Shown piece after piece: positions 18,711 through 29,324 of a stretch of 64,000 nucleotides of DNA. The notes under the pieces were generated by a model. The model was not told the DNA's origin. It made no database searches and was given only the letters and a program-made list of their open reading frames with translations. The DNA lies in contig NZ_VITI01000001.1 in the NCBI RefSeq assembly GCF_007827795.1, forward strand, positions 806,001 to 870,000. The letters are read 5' to 3'. The stretch is from Azospirillum brasilense (lineage in GTDB: Bacteria; Pseudomonadota; Alphaproteobacteria; Azospirillales; Azospirillaceae). Made by a program: the position numbers and the translations under genes. Position 1 is the stretch's first letter. Each line of letters starts with the position of its first letter.

Positions 18711-20579
18711 ATGCGAACGTTCGACGTCATTGTTGTCGGCGGAGGCCACGCCGGTTGCGAGGCTGCCGCCGCTGCGGCGCGCATGGGTGCGCGCACCCTG
18801 CTGCTCACCCACAAGCTGGACACCATCGGTGAGATGTCCTGCAACCCGGCCATCGGCGGGTTGGCGAAAGGACATCTGGTGCGCGAGATCGACGCGCTCG
18901 ACGGCGTCATGGCCCGCGCCATCGACTGTGGCGGCATCCAATTCCGCATCCTGAATCGCAGCAAGGGACCGGCCGTCCGTGGCCCGCGCGCCCAGGCCGA
19001 CCGCAAGCTCTACCGGCAGGCGGTGCAGGCGATCCTCGCGGAACAGCCGAACCTGTCGATCGAGGCCGGCGGCGCCGAAGACCTGACCATCGGCGAGGAT
19101 GGGCGCGTCACGGGTGTAGTGACCGGCTCCGGCGAAACCATCGCGGCGGGAAGCGTGGTGCTGACCACAGGAACCTTCCTGCGCGGCCTGATCCACATCG
19201 GCGAGGAAACCACCCCGGCGGGACGTGTCGGCGAGGCGCCGTCCATCGGCCTGTCCGACACGCTGGCGCGTCTGGGCTTCCCGCTGGGCCGCCTGAAGAC
19301 CGGCACGCCGCCACGGCTCGACGGCAAGACCATCGATTGGGACGCGCTGGAGAAGCAACCCGGCGACACACCGCCCCCGCCCTTCTCCTATCTGACGGAC
19401 CGCATCGACACACCGCAGATCGACTGCGCGATCACCTGGACGACGCCGGAGATGCACGCGCTGATCCGCGGCAACCTCCACCGCGCGCCGATGTATTCCG
19501 GCCAGATCCAGAGCACCGGCCCGCGCTACTGCCCGTCCATCGAGGACAAGGTGGTGCGCTTCGCCGACAAGGAGCGCCACCAGATCTTCCTGGAGCCGGA
19601 GGGGCTGGACGACGACACGGTCTACCCGAACGGCATTTCGACTTCCCTGCCCCGCGACGTCCAGCTCGGCTTCCTGAAGACGATGCCGGGGCTGGAGCGG
19701 GCGGTGATGATCCGCCCCGGCTATGCCATCGAATACGACTTCGTGGACCCGCGGGAGTTGAAGCCGACGCTGGAGACCCGCCGGACTCCCGGCCTGTTCT
19801 TCGCCGGCCAGATCAACGGCACCACCGGTTATGAGGAAGCGGCTGCGCAGGGCCTGATGGCCGGCATCAACGCCGCTCTGCTGGCCGGAGGTTCGGCGGA
19901 GGGCTTCGTGCTCGACCGCGCCGACGCCTACATCGGGGTGCTGGTCGACGACCTGATCACACGGGGCACCAACGAGCCCTACCGGATGTTCACCTCGCGC
20001 GCCGAGTATCGGCTGATCCTGCGGGCGGACAACGCCGACCAACGATTGACACCGAAGGGGCTGGCTATCGGCTGCGTCGGGTCGGCGCGGCGCGACGCTT
20101 TCACGGCGAAGGCCGAGGCTCTGTACGCCGGTCGCACGCTGGTGCGCGCCCTTCAGGCCACCCCGGCGGAGCTGCAGCGGCAAGGCATCGCGGTCAACCA
20201 GGACGGTGTGCGCCGGACCGCCGCCGATCTGCTGCGCTATCCCGACCTCGACCTCACTACCCTCGCCCGGCTGTGGCCGGAGCTGTCGGCAATCCCCGCC
20301 GACGTCGCCGAGCAACTGGAGATCGACGGGAAATACGCCGGCTATCTCGACCGGCAGGAGGCCGACATCCGCGCCTTCCGCAAGGACGAGGCGCTGGAAC
20401 TTCCCGACGATCTCGACCCCGACAGCATCGGCAGCCTGTCGGCGGAAATCCGTCAGAAGCTGCGGCAGGCCCGCCCGGCGACTCTCGGCGCCGCGGCCCG
20501 CATTCCCGGCATGACCCCGGCGGCGCTGGTCGCCCTGCTCCGCCACGTGAAACGGCGCGACGTGAAGGTGGCCGTCTGA
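18711..20579 (+). CDS. mnmG: tRNA uridine-5-carboxymethylaminomethyl modification enzyme MnmG (GidA)
   Basis: 622 residues, normal MnmG length. The N-terminal FAD motif is [10 protein letters not shown]; the conserved [13 protein letters not shown] and the family signature G-P-x-Y-C-P-S-I-E-D-K are present, as is [22 protein letters not shown]. It is the flavoenzyme partner of MnmE. The start ATG at 18711 begins directly with the FAD fold. rsmG starts inside its stop codon (TGATG). Confidence 0.97.
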   Translation: MRTFDVIVVGGGHAGCEAAAAAARMGARTLLLTHKLDTIGEMSCNPAIGGLAKGHLVREIDALDGVMARAIDCGGIQFRILNRSKGPAVRGPRAQADRKLYRQAVQAILAEQPNLSIEAGGAEDLTIGEDGRVTGVVTGSGETIAAGSVVLTTGTFLRGLIHIGEETTPAGRVGEAPSIGLSDTLARLGFPLGRLKTGTPPRLDGKTIDWDALEKQPGDTPPPPFSYLTDRIDTPQIDCAITWTTPEMHALIRGNLHRAPMYSGQIQSTGPRYCPSIEDKVVRFADKERHQIFLEPEGLDDDTVYPNGISTSLPRDVQLGFLKTMPGLERAVMIRPGYAIEYDFVDPRELKPTLETRRTPGLFFAGQINGTTGYEEAAAQGLMAGINAALLAGGSAEGFVLDRADAYIGVLVDDLITRGTNEPYRMFTSRAEYRLILRADNADQRLTPKGLAIGCVGSARRDAFTAKAEALYAGRTLVRALQATPAELQRQGIAVNQDGVRRTAADLLRYPDLDLTTLARLWPELSAIPADVAEQLEIDGKYAGYLDRQEADIRAFRKDEALELPDDLDPDSIGSLSAEIRQKLRQARPATLGAAARIPGMTPAALVALLRHVKRRDVKVAV

Positions 20580-21193
20580 TGAGCCTGTTCGATGCCGCGG
20601 CCTTCCAGGCGGAAACCGGTGTTTCACGTGAAACGCTGGACCGCCTTGCCGCTTACGAGGCGACGCTGCGCAAGTGGCAGCCGAAGATCAACCTCGTCGG
20701 CCCCTCCACCCTGCCCGACGCCTGGCGCCGGCACTTCCTCGACTCCGCCCAGCTCTACCCGCTGCTGCCTGAAGGCGCTCGAGTGCTGGTCGATCTCGGC
20801 AGCGGGGCCGGCTTCCCCGGCCTCGTCCTCGCCATCATGGGCGTGCCGGAGGTGCATCTGGTGGAGAGCGACTCCCGCAAATGCGCCTTCCTGCGCGAGG
20901 CCGCCCGTGTCGCCGGAGCTCCGGTCACCGTGCACAACAAGCGGATCGAGGCGGTGCCGCCGATTGCCGCTGACGTGGTGACGGCCCGTGCCCTGGCGCC
21001 GCTGAACGACCTTCTGACCTGGGCCTATCCCTTCCTCCACGACCGGGGTGCGGCACTGTTTCCCAAGGGGCAAAATGTGGCCGACGAATTGACCGATACC
21101 ACCAAATATTGGAAGATGCGGACCGAGCGATTCGACAGCCGCACCGACCCCACCGGAACCATCCTGCGTGTGAGTGGTATCGCCCGTGCCTAA
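20579..21193 (+). CDS. rsmG: 16S rRNA (guanine-527-N7)-methyltransferase RsmG (GidB)
   Basis: 204 residues with the SAM-binding loop D-L-G-S-G-A-G-F-P-G near residue 78, K-I-N-L-V-G near 35 and the usual C-terminal V-T-A-R-A-L-A-P-L. It methylates G527 of 16S rRNA; loss gives low-level streptomycin resistance. Translation is coupled to mnmG. Codons for V-S-R-E-T-L near residue 15 contain a parS core, exactly the same hexapeptide in the same phase as in aroE. Confidence 0.95.
   Translation: MSLFDAAAFQAETGVSRETLDRLAAYEATLRKWQPKINLVGPSTLPDAWRRHFLDSAQLYPLLPEGARVLVDLGSGAGFPGLVLAIMGVPEVHLVESDSRKCAFLREAARVAGAPVTVHNKRIEAVPPIAADVVTARALAPLNDLLTWAYPFLHDRGAALFPKGQNVADELTDTTKYWKMRTERFDSRTDPTGTILRVSGIARA
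20620..20635. promoter_or_regulatory. parS: parS centromere site inside rsmG
   Basis: TGTTTCACGTGAAACG matches 15 of 16 bases of the ParB site and includes the full 14-base palindrome. It lies in the first codons of rsmG, 600 bases upstream of parA. Confidence 0.9.
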
Positions 21194-21242
21194 GACCGCG
21201 ACTCTGATGCATTCCCGCTCCGAGGCTTCCCGAGAGGCTGAC

Positions 21243-22037
21243 ATGCCCTCCGCTCATCCTTCTGCTCGCGTCATTTCGATTGCCAATCAGAAAGGCGGTG
21301 TGGGCAAGACCACGACCACCATCAATCTGGCAACCGCTTTGGCCGCCATCGGCAAGCGCGTCCTGGTGATCGATCTCGATCCCCAGGGCAACGCCTCCAC
21401 TGGCCTCGGCATCCCGCGCGCCGAGCGTCGTGTCGGCATCTACGACGTGCTGTTCGACGGCATGCCGCTGGAGGACGCCGCGACGGTGTCGACGGTGCCG
21501 AACCTGTCGATCATCACCTCTTCGGTCGATCTGTCCGGTGCCGAGGTGGAGCTGGTCACCTCCGAGCGTCGCGAGTTCCGGCTGCGTGAAGCGGTGGACA
21601 AGAGCGCGCTCGAATACGACTACGTGCTGATCGACTGCCCGCCGGCGCTCGGCCTGCTGACGCTGAACGCGCTGGTCGCCTCCCACGCCGTGATGGTGCC
21701 GCTGCAGTGCGAGTTCTACGCGCTCGAAGGCCTCAGTCACCTCGTCCGCACTATCGAGCGGGTGAAGCGCGCCTTCAACCCCGACCTCGACATCCACGGC
21801 GTCGTCCTGACGATGTTCGACAAGCGCAACAACCTGTCCGACATGGTGGCGGCCGACGTGCGCGGCTTCTTCGGGGAGAAGGTCTACGACACCGTCATCC
21901 CGCGGAACGTGAAGGTGTCGGAGGCGCCGTCCCACGGCAAGCCAGTGCTGATCTACGACATGCGCTGCCCCGGTTCGCAGGCATACATCCATCTGGCGGG
22001 CGAGGTGCTGCGCCGTGAGAAGAGGCTGAGCGCGTGA
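21243..22037 (+). CDS. parA: Chromosome partitioning ATPase ParA
   Basis: 264 residues with the deviant Walker A K-G-G-V-G-K-T-T-T near residue 17, D-L-D-P-Q-G-N-A-S and D-C-P-P-A-L-G-L-L-T. It is of the short chromosomal ParA (Soj) type without an N-terminal regulatory domain. ParA forms a nucleoid-bound gradient that moves ParB-parS complexes from the origin. I chose the ATG at 21243 (GAGAGG upstream); ATGs at 21207 and 21174 are in frame but overlap rsmG or add weakly coding residues. The operon continues into parB with TGA/ATG overlap. Confidence 0.95.
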   Translation: MPSAHPSARVISIANQKGGVGKTTTTINLATALAAIGKRVLVIDLDPQGNASTGLGIPRAERRVGIYDVLFDGMPLEDAATVSTVPNLSIITSSVDLSGAEVELVTSERREFRLREAVDKSALEYDYVLIDCPPALGLLTLNALVASHAVMVPLQCEFYALEGLSHLVRTIERVKRAFNPDLDIHGVVLTMFDKRNNLSDMVAADVRGFFGEKVYDTVIPRNVKVSEAPSHGKPVLIYDMRCPGSQAYIHLAGEVLRREKRLSA

Positions 22038-22948
22038 TGGAGGATACCAAACGTTCGGATGGCGGTGCCCGCCGCGCCAGCCTGGGCCGTGGCCTGTCCG
22101 CCCTGTTCGGCGAGGCGGCCGAGGATTACTCCGCGCTCGACAAGGTGCGCCAGTCGAAGCAGGTGCCCATCGAGTTCATCCATCCCGGCAAGTACCAGCC
22201 GCGCCGCACCTTCGACGACGAGGCGCTGCAAGGGCTGGTCGAGTCGATCCGCGACAAGGGCATCCTCCAACCCCTTCTCGTCCGCCGCGATCCGGAGACG
22301 ACCAACTCCTATGAGCTGATCGCCGGCGAACGCCGCTGGCGCGCCGCACAGATCGCCGGCCTGCACGAGGTGCCGGTCGTCATCCGCGAACTGTCGGACC
22401 GAGAGGCGCTGGAAATCGCGCTGATCGAGAACATCCAGCGCCAGGACCTGACGCCGCTCGAAGAGGCCGAAGGCTACAAGCGGTTGATGGAGGAGTTCGA
22501 GCACACGCAGGAGGATCTGGCGCGCTCGGTCGGCAAGAGCCGCAGCCACGTCGCCAACATGATGCGCCTGCTCGCCCTGCCCGACCCGGTCAAGGGCATG
22601 GTGCAGGACGGGGCGCTCAGCGCCGGTCACGCCCGCGCGCTGCTCACCTCCTCCGATCCGGTGTCGGTGGCGCGCGAGGTGGTCAAGCGTGGGCTGAACG
22701 TCCGCCAGACCGAAGACCTGATGCGCGGCAGCGCGCCGGTCAAGGCCAAGAAGACCGGCGGGCGCGGCGGTGCCGCCACCGATCCGACGCTCAAGGACGT
22801 CGATCTGGTGAATTTGGAGGAAGAGATCTCGGCCCGCATCGGGCTGAAGGTCGCGATCACCCCGCAGGGCAAGGGCGGCTCCATCACCATCCATTACCAG
22901 ACGCTGGACCAGCTCGACGACGTGCTGCGGCGCCTGGGTGGAGAGTGA
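22037..22948 (+). CDS. parB: Chromosome partitioning protein ParB
   Basis: 303 residues: N-terminal ParA-interacting segment R-x-S-L-G-R-G-L-S-A-L-F, the ParB/Srx CTPase domain with Y-Q-P-R-R-x-F and the G-E-R-R-W-R-A motif, the HTH around S-V-G-K-S-R-S-H-V-A-N-M-M-R-L-L, and a C-terminal dimerisation domain. ParB binds parS and spreads as a CTP clamp. Three parS sites are present in this window. The ATG at 22037 shares its A with the parA stop; a GTG one codon earlier is also possible. Confidence 0.96.
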   Translation: MEDTKRSDGGARRASLGRGLSALFGEAAEDYSALDKVRQSKQVPIEFIHPGKYQPRRTFDDEALQGLVESIRDKGILQPLLVRRDPETTNSYELIAGERRWRAAQIAGLHEVPVVIRELSDREALEIALIENIQRQDLTPLEEAEGYKRLMEEFEHTQEDLARSVGKSRSHVANMMRLLALPDPVKGMVQDGALSAGHARALLTSSDPVSVAREVVKRGLNVRQTEDLMRGSAPVKAKKTGGRGGAATDPTLKDVDLVNLEEEISARIGLKVAITPQGKGGSITIHYQTLDQLDDVLRRLGGE

Positions 22949-22981
22949 GCGCAACGAGTAGGAAGTCGCGGAACCAAACTG

Positions 22982-22993
22982 TCACTTTAGTGA
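22982..22993. promoter_or_regulatory. Short palindrome upstream of the phytase-like gene
   Basis: TCACTTTAGTGA, a perfect 12-base palindrome, 82 bases before the start codon at 23076, in the promoter gap after parB. A regulator is not identified. Confidence 0.35.
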
Positions 22994-23075
22994 AACGGCG
23001 CTAACATGAACTCCCCCTAAACAGGGTCGTCCGGCCGCATTGACGCGGCCGGAGCCGACACAGAGAGGGAGATTC

Positions 23076-24440
23076 ATGAAGCCCATCCACGGCCTGTGCC
23101 TTGCCGGTCTCACCGCGGCCCTGCTGGCCGGTCCCGCTCTTGCGGACCAGAAATTCCCGGCCGAACTGGCCGGCCATGGCGTCATCGACGCCGCGACCTT
23201 CGTCACGCCGCCCGCCGACGCGCCGGATCTCTTCCGCACCTCCGGCAAGTTCACCGCCGCCGACCGCAAGCGCGTCGACCAACCCCGCAGCATCGACGGC
23301 ACATCCTTCCTGTCGGCGCCCGGCGCGGCGCGCGGCACCGGCATGGCGCTGCCCTTCGAGGGCCAGCCGGTCCAGGGCTTCTCCGGCATCAAGGCGCTGG
23401 GCGACGGGAGCTTCCTGGTGCTGACCGACAACGGCTTCGGCAGCAAGGGCAACTCGGCCGACGCCATGCTGACGATGCACAGGCTGACCATCGACTGGAA
23501 GACCGGCGCGGCGGCGGTGGCCGAGACGCTGTTCCTGCGCGATCCCGACCGCAAGGTGCCCTTCCCCATCGTCACCGAGGCGACCAAGGAACGCTATCTG
23601 ACCGGCGCCGACTTCGACGTCGAAAGCGTCCAGATCATCGGCGACCGGCTGTATTTCGGCGATGAGTTCGGCCCCTACATCCTGGTGACCGACCGGACCG
23701 GCACGCTGCTGTCCCTGCATGAGAGCAAGGTGGACGGCAAGCCCGTGCGCTCCCCCGACCATTATGCGGTGTCCACCCCGGCGGTGCCGGGCCCCGTCGG
23801 CTTCGAGGTGCGCCGCTCGCGTGGCTTCGAGGGGATGGCGTCGTCGAAGGACGGCAGGTTCCTCTACCCGCTGTTCGAAGGCCCGCTGTGGACGGGTGGT
23901 GCGTGGGAGACCAAGGACGGGCGGGAGTATCTGCGCATCGCCGAATTCGACGTCGCCAAGGGCGACTTCACGGGCCGCAGCTTCAAGTACCTTCTGGAGG
24001 CCAACGGCAACAACATCGGCGATTTCAACATGATCGACGCCACCACCGGCCTGATCATCGAGCGCGACAACGGCGAGGGCAACCCGGCCAAGGGCTGCAC
24101 CGGCCAGCCCACCCCGGACTGCTTCAACGTGCCGGCGCAGTTCAAGCGCGTCTACAAGATCGACTTCGCCCAGGCCGACGCGGAAGGCTTCGTGAAGAAG
24201 GTCGGCTACGTCGACCTGATGGACATCGACGATCCGAAGGGCGTCGCCCGGCTCGGCGGGGACAAGGGCAAGTTCACCTTCCCCTTCGTGACCATCGAGA
24301 ATGTCGACGTGGTGGACGCCGAGCACATCGTCGTCGGCAACGACAACAACCTCCCCTACTCGTCGGGCCGTGAACTGGGCAAGCAGGACCACAACGAGCT
24401 GATCCTGCTGCGCGTGCCGCAGTTCCTGGCCGCGAAATAA
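23076..24440 (+). CDS. Secreted esterase-like/phytase-like beta-propeller protein
   Basis: 454 residues beginning with a clear Sec signal peptide (MKPIHGLCLAGLTAALLAGPALA, cleavage after A-L-A). The mature part has the esterase-like activity of phytase (Phytase-like) repeat region, with F-S-G-I-K, L-T-D-N-G-F-G-S-K, F-G-D-E-F-G-P-Y-I and S-R-G-F-E-G-M-A motifs spaced as in a propeller. It should act in the periplasm on organic phosphates or esters; the substrate is not evident. The ATG at 23076 has GAGAGGGA upstream. It is monocistronic. Confidence 0.85.
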   Translation: MKPIHGLCLAGLTAALLAGPALADQKFPAELAGHGVIDAATFVTPPADAPDLFRTSGKFTAADRKRVDQPRSIDGTSFLSAPGAARGTGMALPFEGQPVQGFSGIKALGDGSFLVLTDNGFGSKGNSADAMLTMHRLTIDWKTGAAAVAETLFLRDPDRKVPFPIVTEATKERYLTGADFDVESVQIIGDRLYFGDEFGPYILVTDRTGTLLSLHESKVDGKPVRSPDHYAVSTPAVPGPVGFEVRRSRGFEGMASSKDGRFLYPLFEGPLWTGGAWETKDGREYLRIAEFDVAKGDFTGRSFKYLLEANGNNIGDFNMIDATTGLIIERDNGEGNPAKGCTGQPTPDCFNVPAQFKRVYKIDFAQADAEGFVKKVGYVDLMDIDDPKGVARLGGDKGKFTFPFVTIENVDVVDAEHIVVGNDNNLPYSSGRELGKQDHNELILLRVPQFLAAK

Positions 24441-24464
24441 GGGGCCGCAAAATAAGGAAGAGCG

Positions 24465-25487
24465 TCAGCGCCGCGCCAGCGAGGCGAGCTGGAACAGGAC
24501 GCGGGCGCAGAGCGTCTGGTCGGGCATGTTGGTGCGCTTGCAGTCCGCCTCGGCCTCGACCAGCCGCTCCAGCGCCTGCCGCACCAGCGGCGCCGGCCAG
24601 CGGCGGGCCTGACCGGTCAGCCGTGGCTTCATCTTGAAGAACACCGGCGGGCGTAGCGCCTCCACCGCGGCGTCCGCCGACTTGCCCGCCGCCACCTGCC
24701 CGGCGACCAGCTGCAGGCGCTGGAAATGGCGCTGGGCGGCGCGCAGGATCGGCACCGGGGACATGCCCTCGGCGAACAGACGGGCCAGCGAGCGGTCGAG
24801 CGTCGCGAAGTCGCCCTCTGCCGCTGCCCAGATCGGCTCGTCGAGCGACAGGGCCGCGCTGTCGCCGACGCAGGCCTGGGCGTCCTCCAACCGGACGCGC
24901 GTCTCCGCTCCCATGTAGAGTGCCAGCTTCTCCATCTCGCCGCGCGCCACCATGCGGTCGCCGACGAGGTTGCCGGCGAGGAAGGACAGCGCGTCGGGAT
25001 CGGCGGTCAGGCCATGGCCGTGGAGGATGTCGGCGATGACCCGGCCAAGCGCCGCCTCCTCCTCCACATAGCAGGGAATGGCGACGGCGCCGTCCGCCCC
25101 TTCGAACAGGGTGCGCAGCTTCGACCGGTTGCCGAGGTCGCCGGACTCGACGATGACCAGGCTGTCGCCGGGCGGAAGTGCAGCCAGGAAGGCGGTGAAG
25201 GCGGCGGCGACGTTGTCCTCCGCCTCACGCACGCGGATCAGGCGGCGGCCTCCGGTGAAGGACAGGGCGGCGGCCTCGTCGGCCAGACGCGCGGGGTCGT
25301 CGGCGACGGCGCGGCCCAGCATCTCGGTTACCCGGAAAGGGTCGGACAGATCGGTGACCACGGTGCGGCCCAGCCCCATGGCGCGGTCACGCACCAAGCC
25401 GGTGTCCGGGCCATAGAGCAGGACCGCGCGGATCTTGGGATCGGGGCTGCGCAGGAAACCGTCGATCGCCCGGGCTTGCAGCTTCAC
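24465..25487 (-). CDS. holA: DNA polymerase III delta subunit
   Basis: 340 residues matching HolA: N-terminal L-L-Y-G-P-D-T-G-L-V-R-D-R-A near residue 24, central S-L-V-I-V-E-S-G-D-L, and C-terminal R-A-A-Q-R-H-F-Q-R-L near 255. Delta opens the beta clamp in the clamp-loader complex. It lies 49 bases downstream of lptE in the leuS-lptE-holA order that is widespread in proteobacteria. Confidence 0.94.
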   Translation of the reverse strand: MKLQARAIDGFLRSPDPKIRAVLLYGPDTGLVRDRAMGLGRTVVTDLSDPFRVTEMLGRAVADDPARLADEAAALSFTGGRRLIRVREAEDNVAAAFTAFLAALPPGDSLVIVESGDLGNRSKLRTLFEGADGAVAIPCYVEEEAALGRVIADILHGHGLTADPDALSFLAGNLVGDRMVARGEMEKLALYMGAETRVRLEDAQACVGDSAALSLDEPIWAAAEGDFATLDRSLARLFAEGMSPVPILRAAQRHFQRLQLVAGQVAAGKSADAAVEALRPPVFFKMKPRLTGQARRWPAPLVRQALERLVEAEADCKRTNMPDQTLCARVLFQLASLARR

Positions 25488-25536
25488 GAAGACACCGTCG
25501 GTGGCGGAGGACCGGCCTCCCGTTGTCCAGTGCGGT

Positions 25537-26103
25537 TCAGAGCTTGCGGCCGAGCTGGGCGGCCACGCGGGTGGTGATCTCGTTGGAGATTTCCAGGATC
25601 GCGCGATCGTAGGCGTTCTCGACCGTGGCCAGGGCGCCGTACTGCTGTTCCAGCACGTTGTAGCTGATGTAGGACCGCGCGTTGGCCTGGAACAGGATCG
25701 CTCCCGTCGCGGCGTCGATGAGTTGGTAGGGGGCGTTCACGACGAGCTGGGCGCGGGTGGCGGTCGCGTCCTTCTGAAGGGACAGCTTCTGCTCCGACGC
25801 GGTCAGCACGGTCTCCAGCCGATAGCGCGGGGCGGCGGGACGGCCATCGGCGTAGAAGCGGTCGATCAGGAGGTTGCGCAGCTTCTGGCCATAACGGTCC
25901 TTGATGCCGCCGATCTCGACCTGCTGAAGCTCGGCGGTGCCGATGCTGTTGGCCCCGAGGTTCCCATACATGGGCTGGAAACCGCAGGCCGCCGTGGCAA
26001 GCACCGCCGGCGCGAGCAGGGCGAGGGCCAGAAGCCCCCGCCGCCGGACGCCGGCTTTGCGGCCGTTATGGCCATTGTCAGTGGGGAGGTCAGACGACGA
26101 CAT
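25537..26103 (-). CDS. lptE: LPS-assembly lipoprotein LptE
   Basis: 188 residues with a basic N-terminus, hydrophobic signal and lipobox A-T-A-A-C (Cys40), then G-F-Q-P-M-Y-G, the hallmark just after the lipidated cysteine in alphaproteobacterial LptE. LptE plugs the LptD barrel and helps insert lipopolysaccharide in the outer membrane. The ATG at 26103 overlaps the end of leuS by 14 bases; the 23-residue n-region is long, so a slightly later start is possible. Confidence 0.93.
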   Translation of the reverse strand: MSSSDLPTDNGHNGRKAGVRRRGLLALALLAPAVLATAACGFQPMYGNLGANSIGTAELQQVEIGGIKDRYGQKLRNLLIDRFYADGRPAAPRYRLETVLTASEQKLSLQKDATATRAQLVVNAPYQLIDAATGAILFQANARSYISYNVLEQQYGALATVENAYDRAILEISNEITTRVAAQLGRKL

Positions 26104-28660
26104 TGATCACCCGGTTCGGGACGACGATGACCTTGCGCACCGGCTTGCCCTCCAGGGCGCGCTGAACGTTCGGATCGGCCAGGGCGGCCTGCTCCGCGGC
26201 GTCCTTCGCCATGTCGCGCGGCAGTTCCAGCGTCGCGCGCAGCTTGCCGTTGACCTGCACCGCCATGGTGACCGAGTCCTCGACCACCAGGGCGGCGTCG
26301 GCCTGCGGCCAGGGCTGGTTCACCAGCAGCGTGGCGTGGCCGAGCTGCGCCCACAGCTCCTCGGCGAGATGGGGCATCATCGGGGCGATCAGGCGGATGG
26401 TGGCCTCGAAGCCTTCGCGCAGGACCCAGGCTTCGCCTTCACCCGTGCCGTCCAGCTCGGCCAGGGCGTTGGACAGCTCGCGCACGCGGGCCACCGCCTT
26501 GTTGAAGCGGAACTTCTCCAGGTCTTCCGAGATGCCGGCGATGGCCTTGTGGACTTGGCGGCGGGTGGCCTCGGCCTTGGTGCTGAACGCCTCCGGCTTC
26601 GGCGCGCCGGCGGGCGGCAGTGCGACAGGCGATTCCGTCACCATGCGCCACAGGCGGTTGATGTAGCGCCAGGCGCCGTCGATGCCGGCTTCCGTCCATT
26701 CCAGGTCGCGTTCCGGCGGGCTGTCGGACAGCATGAACAGGCGGGCGGCGTCGGCGCCGTAGGTGCCGATGATGTGCGCCGGGTCCACCACGTTCTTCTT
26801 GGACTTCGACATCTTCTCGACGCGGCCGACCGTCACCGGGCCGTCGTTGTCGTTGCGGATGTAGTCGCCGAGATCGTTCTTGCGGATGTCGGTCGGGGCC
26901 AGCCAGGCGCCGGTGCCGGCGTCCTTGTACGTCTCGTGGTTGACCATGCCCTGGGTGAAGAGGCCGGCGAAGGGCTCCTCCACGTTCAGGTAGCCGCACT
27001 GCTTCATCGCCCGCGTCCAGAAGCGGGAGTAGAGCAGATGCAGCACGGCATGCTCGATGCCGCCGATGTACTGGTCCACGGACAGCCAGTAGTCCACCGC
27101 TTCGCGCGTGAAGGCGACGTCCTCCGCCTTGGGCGAGCAGAAGCGGGCGAAGTACCAGCTCGACTCGATGAAGGTGTCGAAGGTGTCCGTCTCGCGCACC
27201 GCCGGCTTGCCGCAGCTCGGGCAGCTCGTGTGCTTCCAGGTCGGGTGGTGGTCCAGCGGGTTGCCGGGCTTGTCGAAAGTGACGTCGTCCGGCAGGACGA
27301 CCGGCAGATCCTGCTGCGGGACCGGGACGATGCCGCAGCTCTCGCAGTGGATGACCGGAATCGGGCAGCCCCAGTAACGCTGGCGGGAGACGCCCCAGTC
27401 GCGCAGGCGGTACTGGGTGGTGCGCTCGCCCTGTCCCTGCTCCTCCAGCCGCTTGCCGACCTCCTGCTTGGCCGGCTCGACCTCCAGCCCGTCGAGGAAG
27501 CGCGAATTGCGCAGCAGGCCGGGGCCGGTATAGGCCTCGTCGCCGACCGTGAAGGCGGCGGGATCGGCGTCCGCCGGGACGACCACCGGGGTGACCGGCA
27601 GGCCGTACTTGCGGGCGAAATCCAGGTCGCGCTGGTCATGGGCCGGGCAGCCGAAGATGGCGCCCGTGCCGTATTCCATCAGCACGAAGTTGGCGACGTA
27701 GACCGGCAGCTCCCAGGACGGGTCGAAGGGATGCACCACCTTCAGCCCGGTGTCGAAGCCGCGCTTCTCGGCGGTTTCGATCGCCTCCTCGCTGGTGCCC
27801 AGGCGGTTGCACTCGGCGATGAACTCGGCCAGAGCGGGGTTGCCGGCGGCCAGTTCGGCGGCCAGCGGATGGTTGGCGGAGATCGCCGCGAAGGAGGCGC
27901 CGAACAGCGTGTCGGGCCGGGTCGTGAAGACCTCCAGCTTGTCGGTCCGTCCGACGAGGTCGAAGCGGAAGCGCACGCCGGTGGACTTGCCGATCCAGTT
28001 CTCCTGCATCAGGCGCACGCGCTCCGGCCAGCGGTCCAGCGTGTCCAGCCCCTTCAGCAGCTCGTCGGCGTAGGCGGTGATCTTGAGGAACCACTGGGAC
28101 AGCTTGCGCTTCTCCACCAGCGCCCCGGTGCGCCAGCCGCGGCCGTCGATCACCTGCTCGTTGGCGAGGACCGTGTTGTCGACCGGGTCCCAGTTGACCC
28201 AGGACTCCTTGCGGTAGGCCAAGCCTTCCTTGAGGAAATCCAGGAACATCTTCTGCTCGTGGCGGTAATACTCCACGTCGCAGGTGGCGATCTCGCGGTC
28301 CCAGTCGATGGACAGGCCCATCGTCTTCAGCTGGGCACGCATGGCCGCGATGTTCTCGCGCGTCCACTTGGCCGGGTGGGTCTTCTTCTCCAGCGCGGCG
28401 TTCTCCGCCGGCAGGCCGAAGGCGTCCCAGCCCATCGGGTGCAACACATTGAAGCCGCGGGCGCGCTTGTAGCGCGCGATCACGTCGCCGATGGTGTAGT
28501 TGCGGACGTGCCCCATGTGGATGCGCCCCGACGGATAGGGGAACATCTCCAGCACATAGTATTTCTCACGGGAAGCGTCCTCGCGCGCGGTGAAGCAGCC
28601 CTGCCGCTCCCACTCGCCCTGCCACTTCGCTTCGGTTTCCTTGACATTGTAACGCGACAT
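26090..28660 (-). CDS. leuS: Leucyl-tRNA synthetase
   Basis: 856 residues, normal for bacterial LeuRS. The class-I HIGH motif appears as H-M-G-H in [19 protein letters not shown] as K-M-S-K-S-K-K-N, and the editing domain with its T-rich loop lies between. It charges tRNA-Leu and edits mischarged isoleucine. It is the first gene of the leuS-lptE-holA operon. Confidence 0.98.
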   Translation of the reverse strand: MSRYNVKETEAKWQGEWERQGCFTAREDASREKYYVLEMFPYPSGRIHMGHVRNYTIGDVIARYKRARGFNVLHPMGWDAFGLPAENAALEKKTHPAKWTRENIAAMRAQLKTMGLSIDWDREIATCDVEYYRHEQKMFLDFLKEGLAYRKESWVNWDPVDNTVLANEQVIDGRGWRTGALVEKRKLSQWFLKITAYADELLKGLDTLDRWPERVRLMQENWIGKSTGVRFRFDLVGRTDKLEVFTTRPDTLFGASFAAISANHPLAAELAAGNPALAEFIAECNRLGTSEEAIETAEKRGFDTGLKVVHPFDPSWELPVYVANFVLMEYGTGAIFGCPAHDQRDLDFARKYGLPVTPVVVPADADPAAFTVGDEAYTGPGLLRNSRFLDGLEVEPAKQEVGKRLEEQGQGERTTQYRLRDWGVSRQRYWGCPIPVIHCESCGIVPVPQQDLPVVLPDDVTFDKPGNPLDHHPTWKHTSCPSCGKPAVRETDTFDTFIESSWYFARFCSPKAEDVAFTREAVDYWLSVDQYIGGIEHAVLHLLYSRFWTRAMKQCGYLNVEEPFAGLFTQGMVNHETYKDAGTGAWLAPTDIRKNDLGDYIRNDNDGPVTVGRVEKMSKSKKNVVDPAHIIGTYGADAARLFMLSDSPPERDLEWTEAGIDGAWRYINRLWRMVTESPVALPPAGAPKPEAFSTKAEATRRQVHKAIAGISEDLEKFRFNKAVARVRELSNALAELDGTGEGEAWVLREGFEATIRLIAPMMPHLAEELWAQLGHATLLVNQPWPQADAALVVEDSVTMAVQVNGKLRATLELPRDMAKDAAEQAALADPNVQRALEGKPVRKVIVVPNRVINVVV

Positions 28661-28784
28661 GACCGCAGACGCCGTTCCGTGAGTTTCGTGGGTCTTGATA
28701 AGTATGGCGCCGCCGGCCGAATGACAGGCGGTGGCGCGATGCCCGCGCCCTCCCCCGTCCCGCTTGGCCGACCGGCGCCTGCGC

Positions 28785-29324
28785 TCAGCGCGCCGCCGCC
28801 TGCTGGGCGACGCGGATCTGGCGGGCGCGGGTGAGCACCGCGTCCTCCAGCGTCGTCGCCGTCTCCGGACCGACCGCGCTGTCGCGCCAGTCCGACCCGG
28901 CGCGCTGCTGCTTGAACACCGACACCCGCACGCCGTCGGCGCGGAGCTGGCGGTCCATGATGTACAGATTGACCTTGAAGCGCTCGTTCGGGGTGTCCGG
29001 CGGGGTGTACCAGTCGGTCAGGATGACGCCGCCGAACGGATCGGCCGAGACGATCGGCATGAAGGACAGGGTGTCCAGCGAGGCGCGCCACAGGAAGCTG
29101 TTGACGCCGATGCCGTTGGGGTCGCCCTGTTCGGCGCCGTTGCGCTTGTTCTTGCCGAACAGGCTGAAGCCGCCGTCGGTGCCGAGAAGGCTGCCGAACT
29201 TGTATTCCTTCTTGATCTGCTCATCGACGGTTTCCGTCTGGCCGCCCCAGCTGGAGCAACCGGCCACGGCGAGCGACGCCGCGAGCACGACGGGGGCAAG
29301 GCGAAGGACACGGGAACGGCGCAT
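28785..29324 (-). CDS. DUF3576 lipoprotein
   Basis: 179 residues starting [25 protein letters not shown], a lipoprotein signal with lipobox V-A-G-C (Cys22). The mature domain ([30 protein letters not shown]) is DUF3576, a conserved alphaproteobacterial envelope family of unknown function. It stands upstream of leuS with a 124-base gap and divergent from porin 1, so it may share regulation with outer-membrane genes. An upstream ATG at 29414 is not favoured because the signal peptide starts at 29324. Confidence 0.88.
   Translation of the reverse strand: MRRSRVLRLAPVVLAASLAVAGCSSWGGQTETVDEQIKKEYKFGSLLGTDGGFSLFGKNKRNGAEQGDPNGIGVNSFLWRASLDTLSFMPIVSADPFGGVILTDWYTPPDTPNERFKVNLYIMDRQLRADGVRVSVFKQQRAGSDWRDSAVGPETATTLEDAVLTRARQIRVAQQAAAR

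Noticed and set aside
20541-20556. Possible fourth parS near the end of mnmG (CCACGTGAAACGG)
   Set aside because: Only one half-site matches; four or five mismatches to the 16-base consensus.
22981-22999. Pho box before the phytase-like gene
   Set aside because: Only one CTGTCAC half-repeat is present; the second direct repeat is missing.
25937-28834. 965-codon open frame opposite leuS
   Set aside because: No recognisable domain and fully antisense to a certain leucyl-tRNA synthetase gene.
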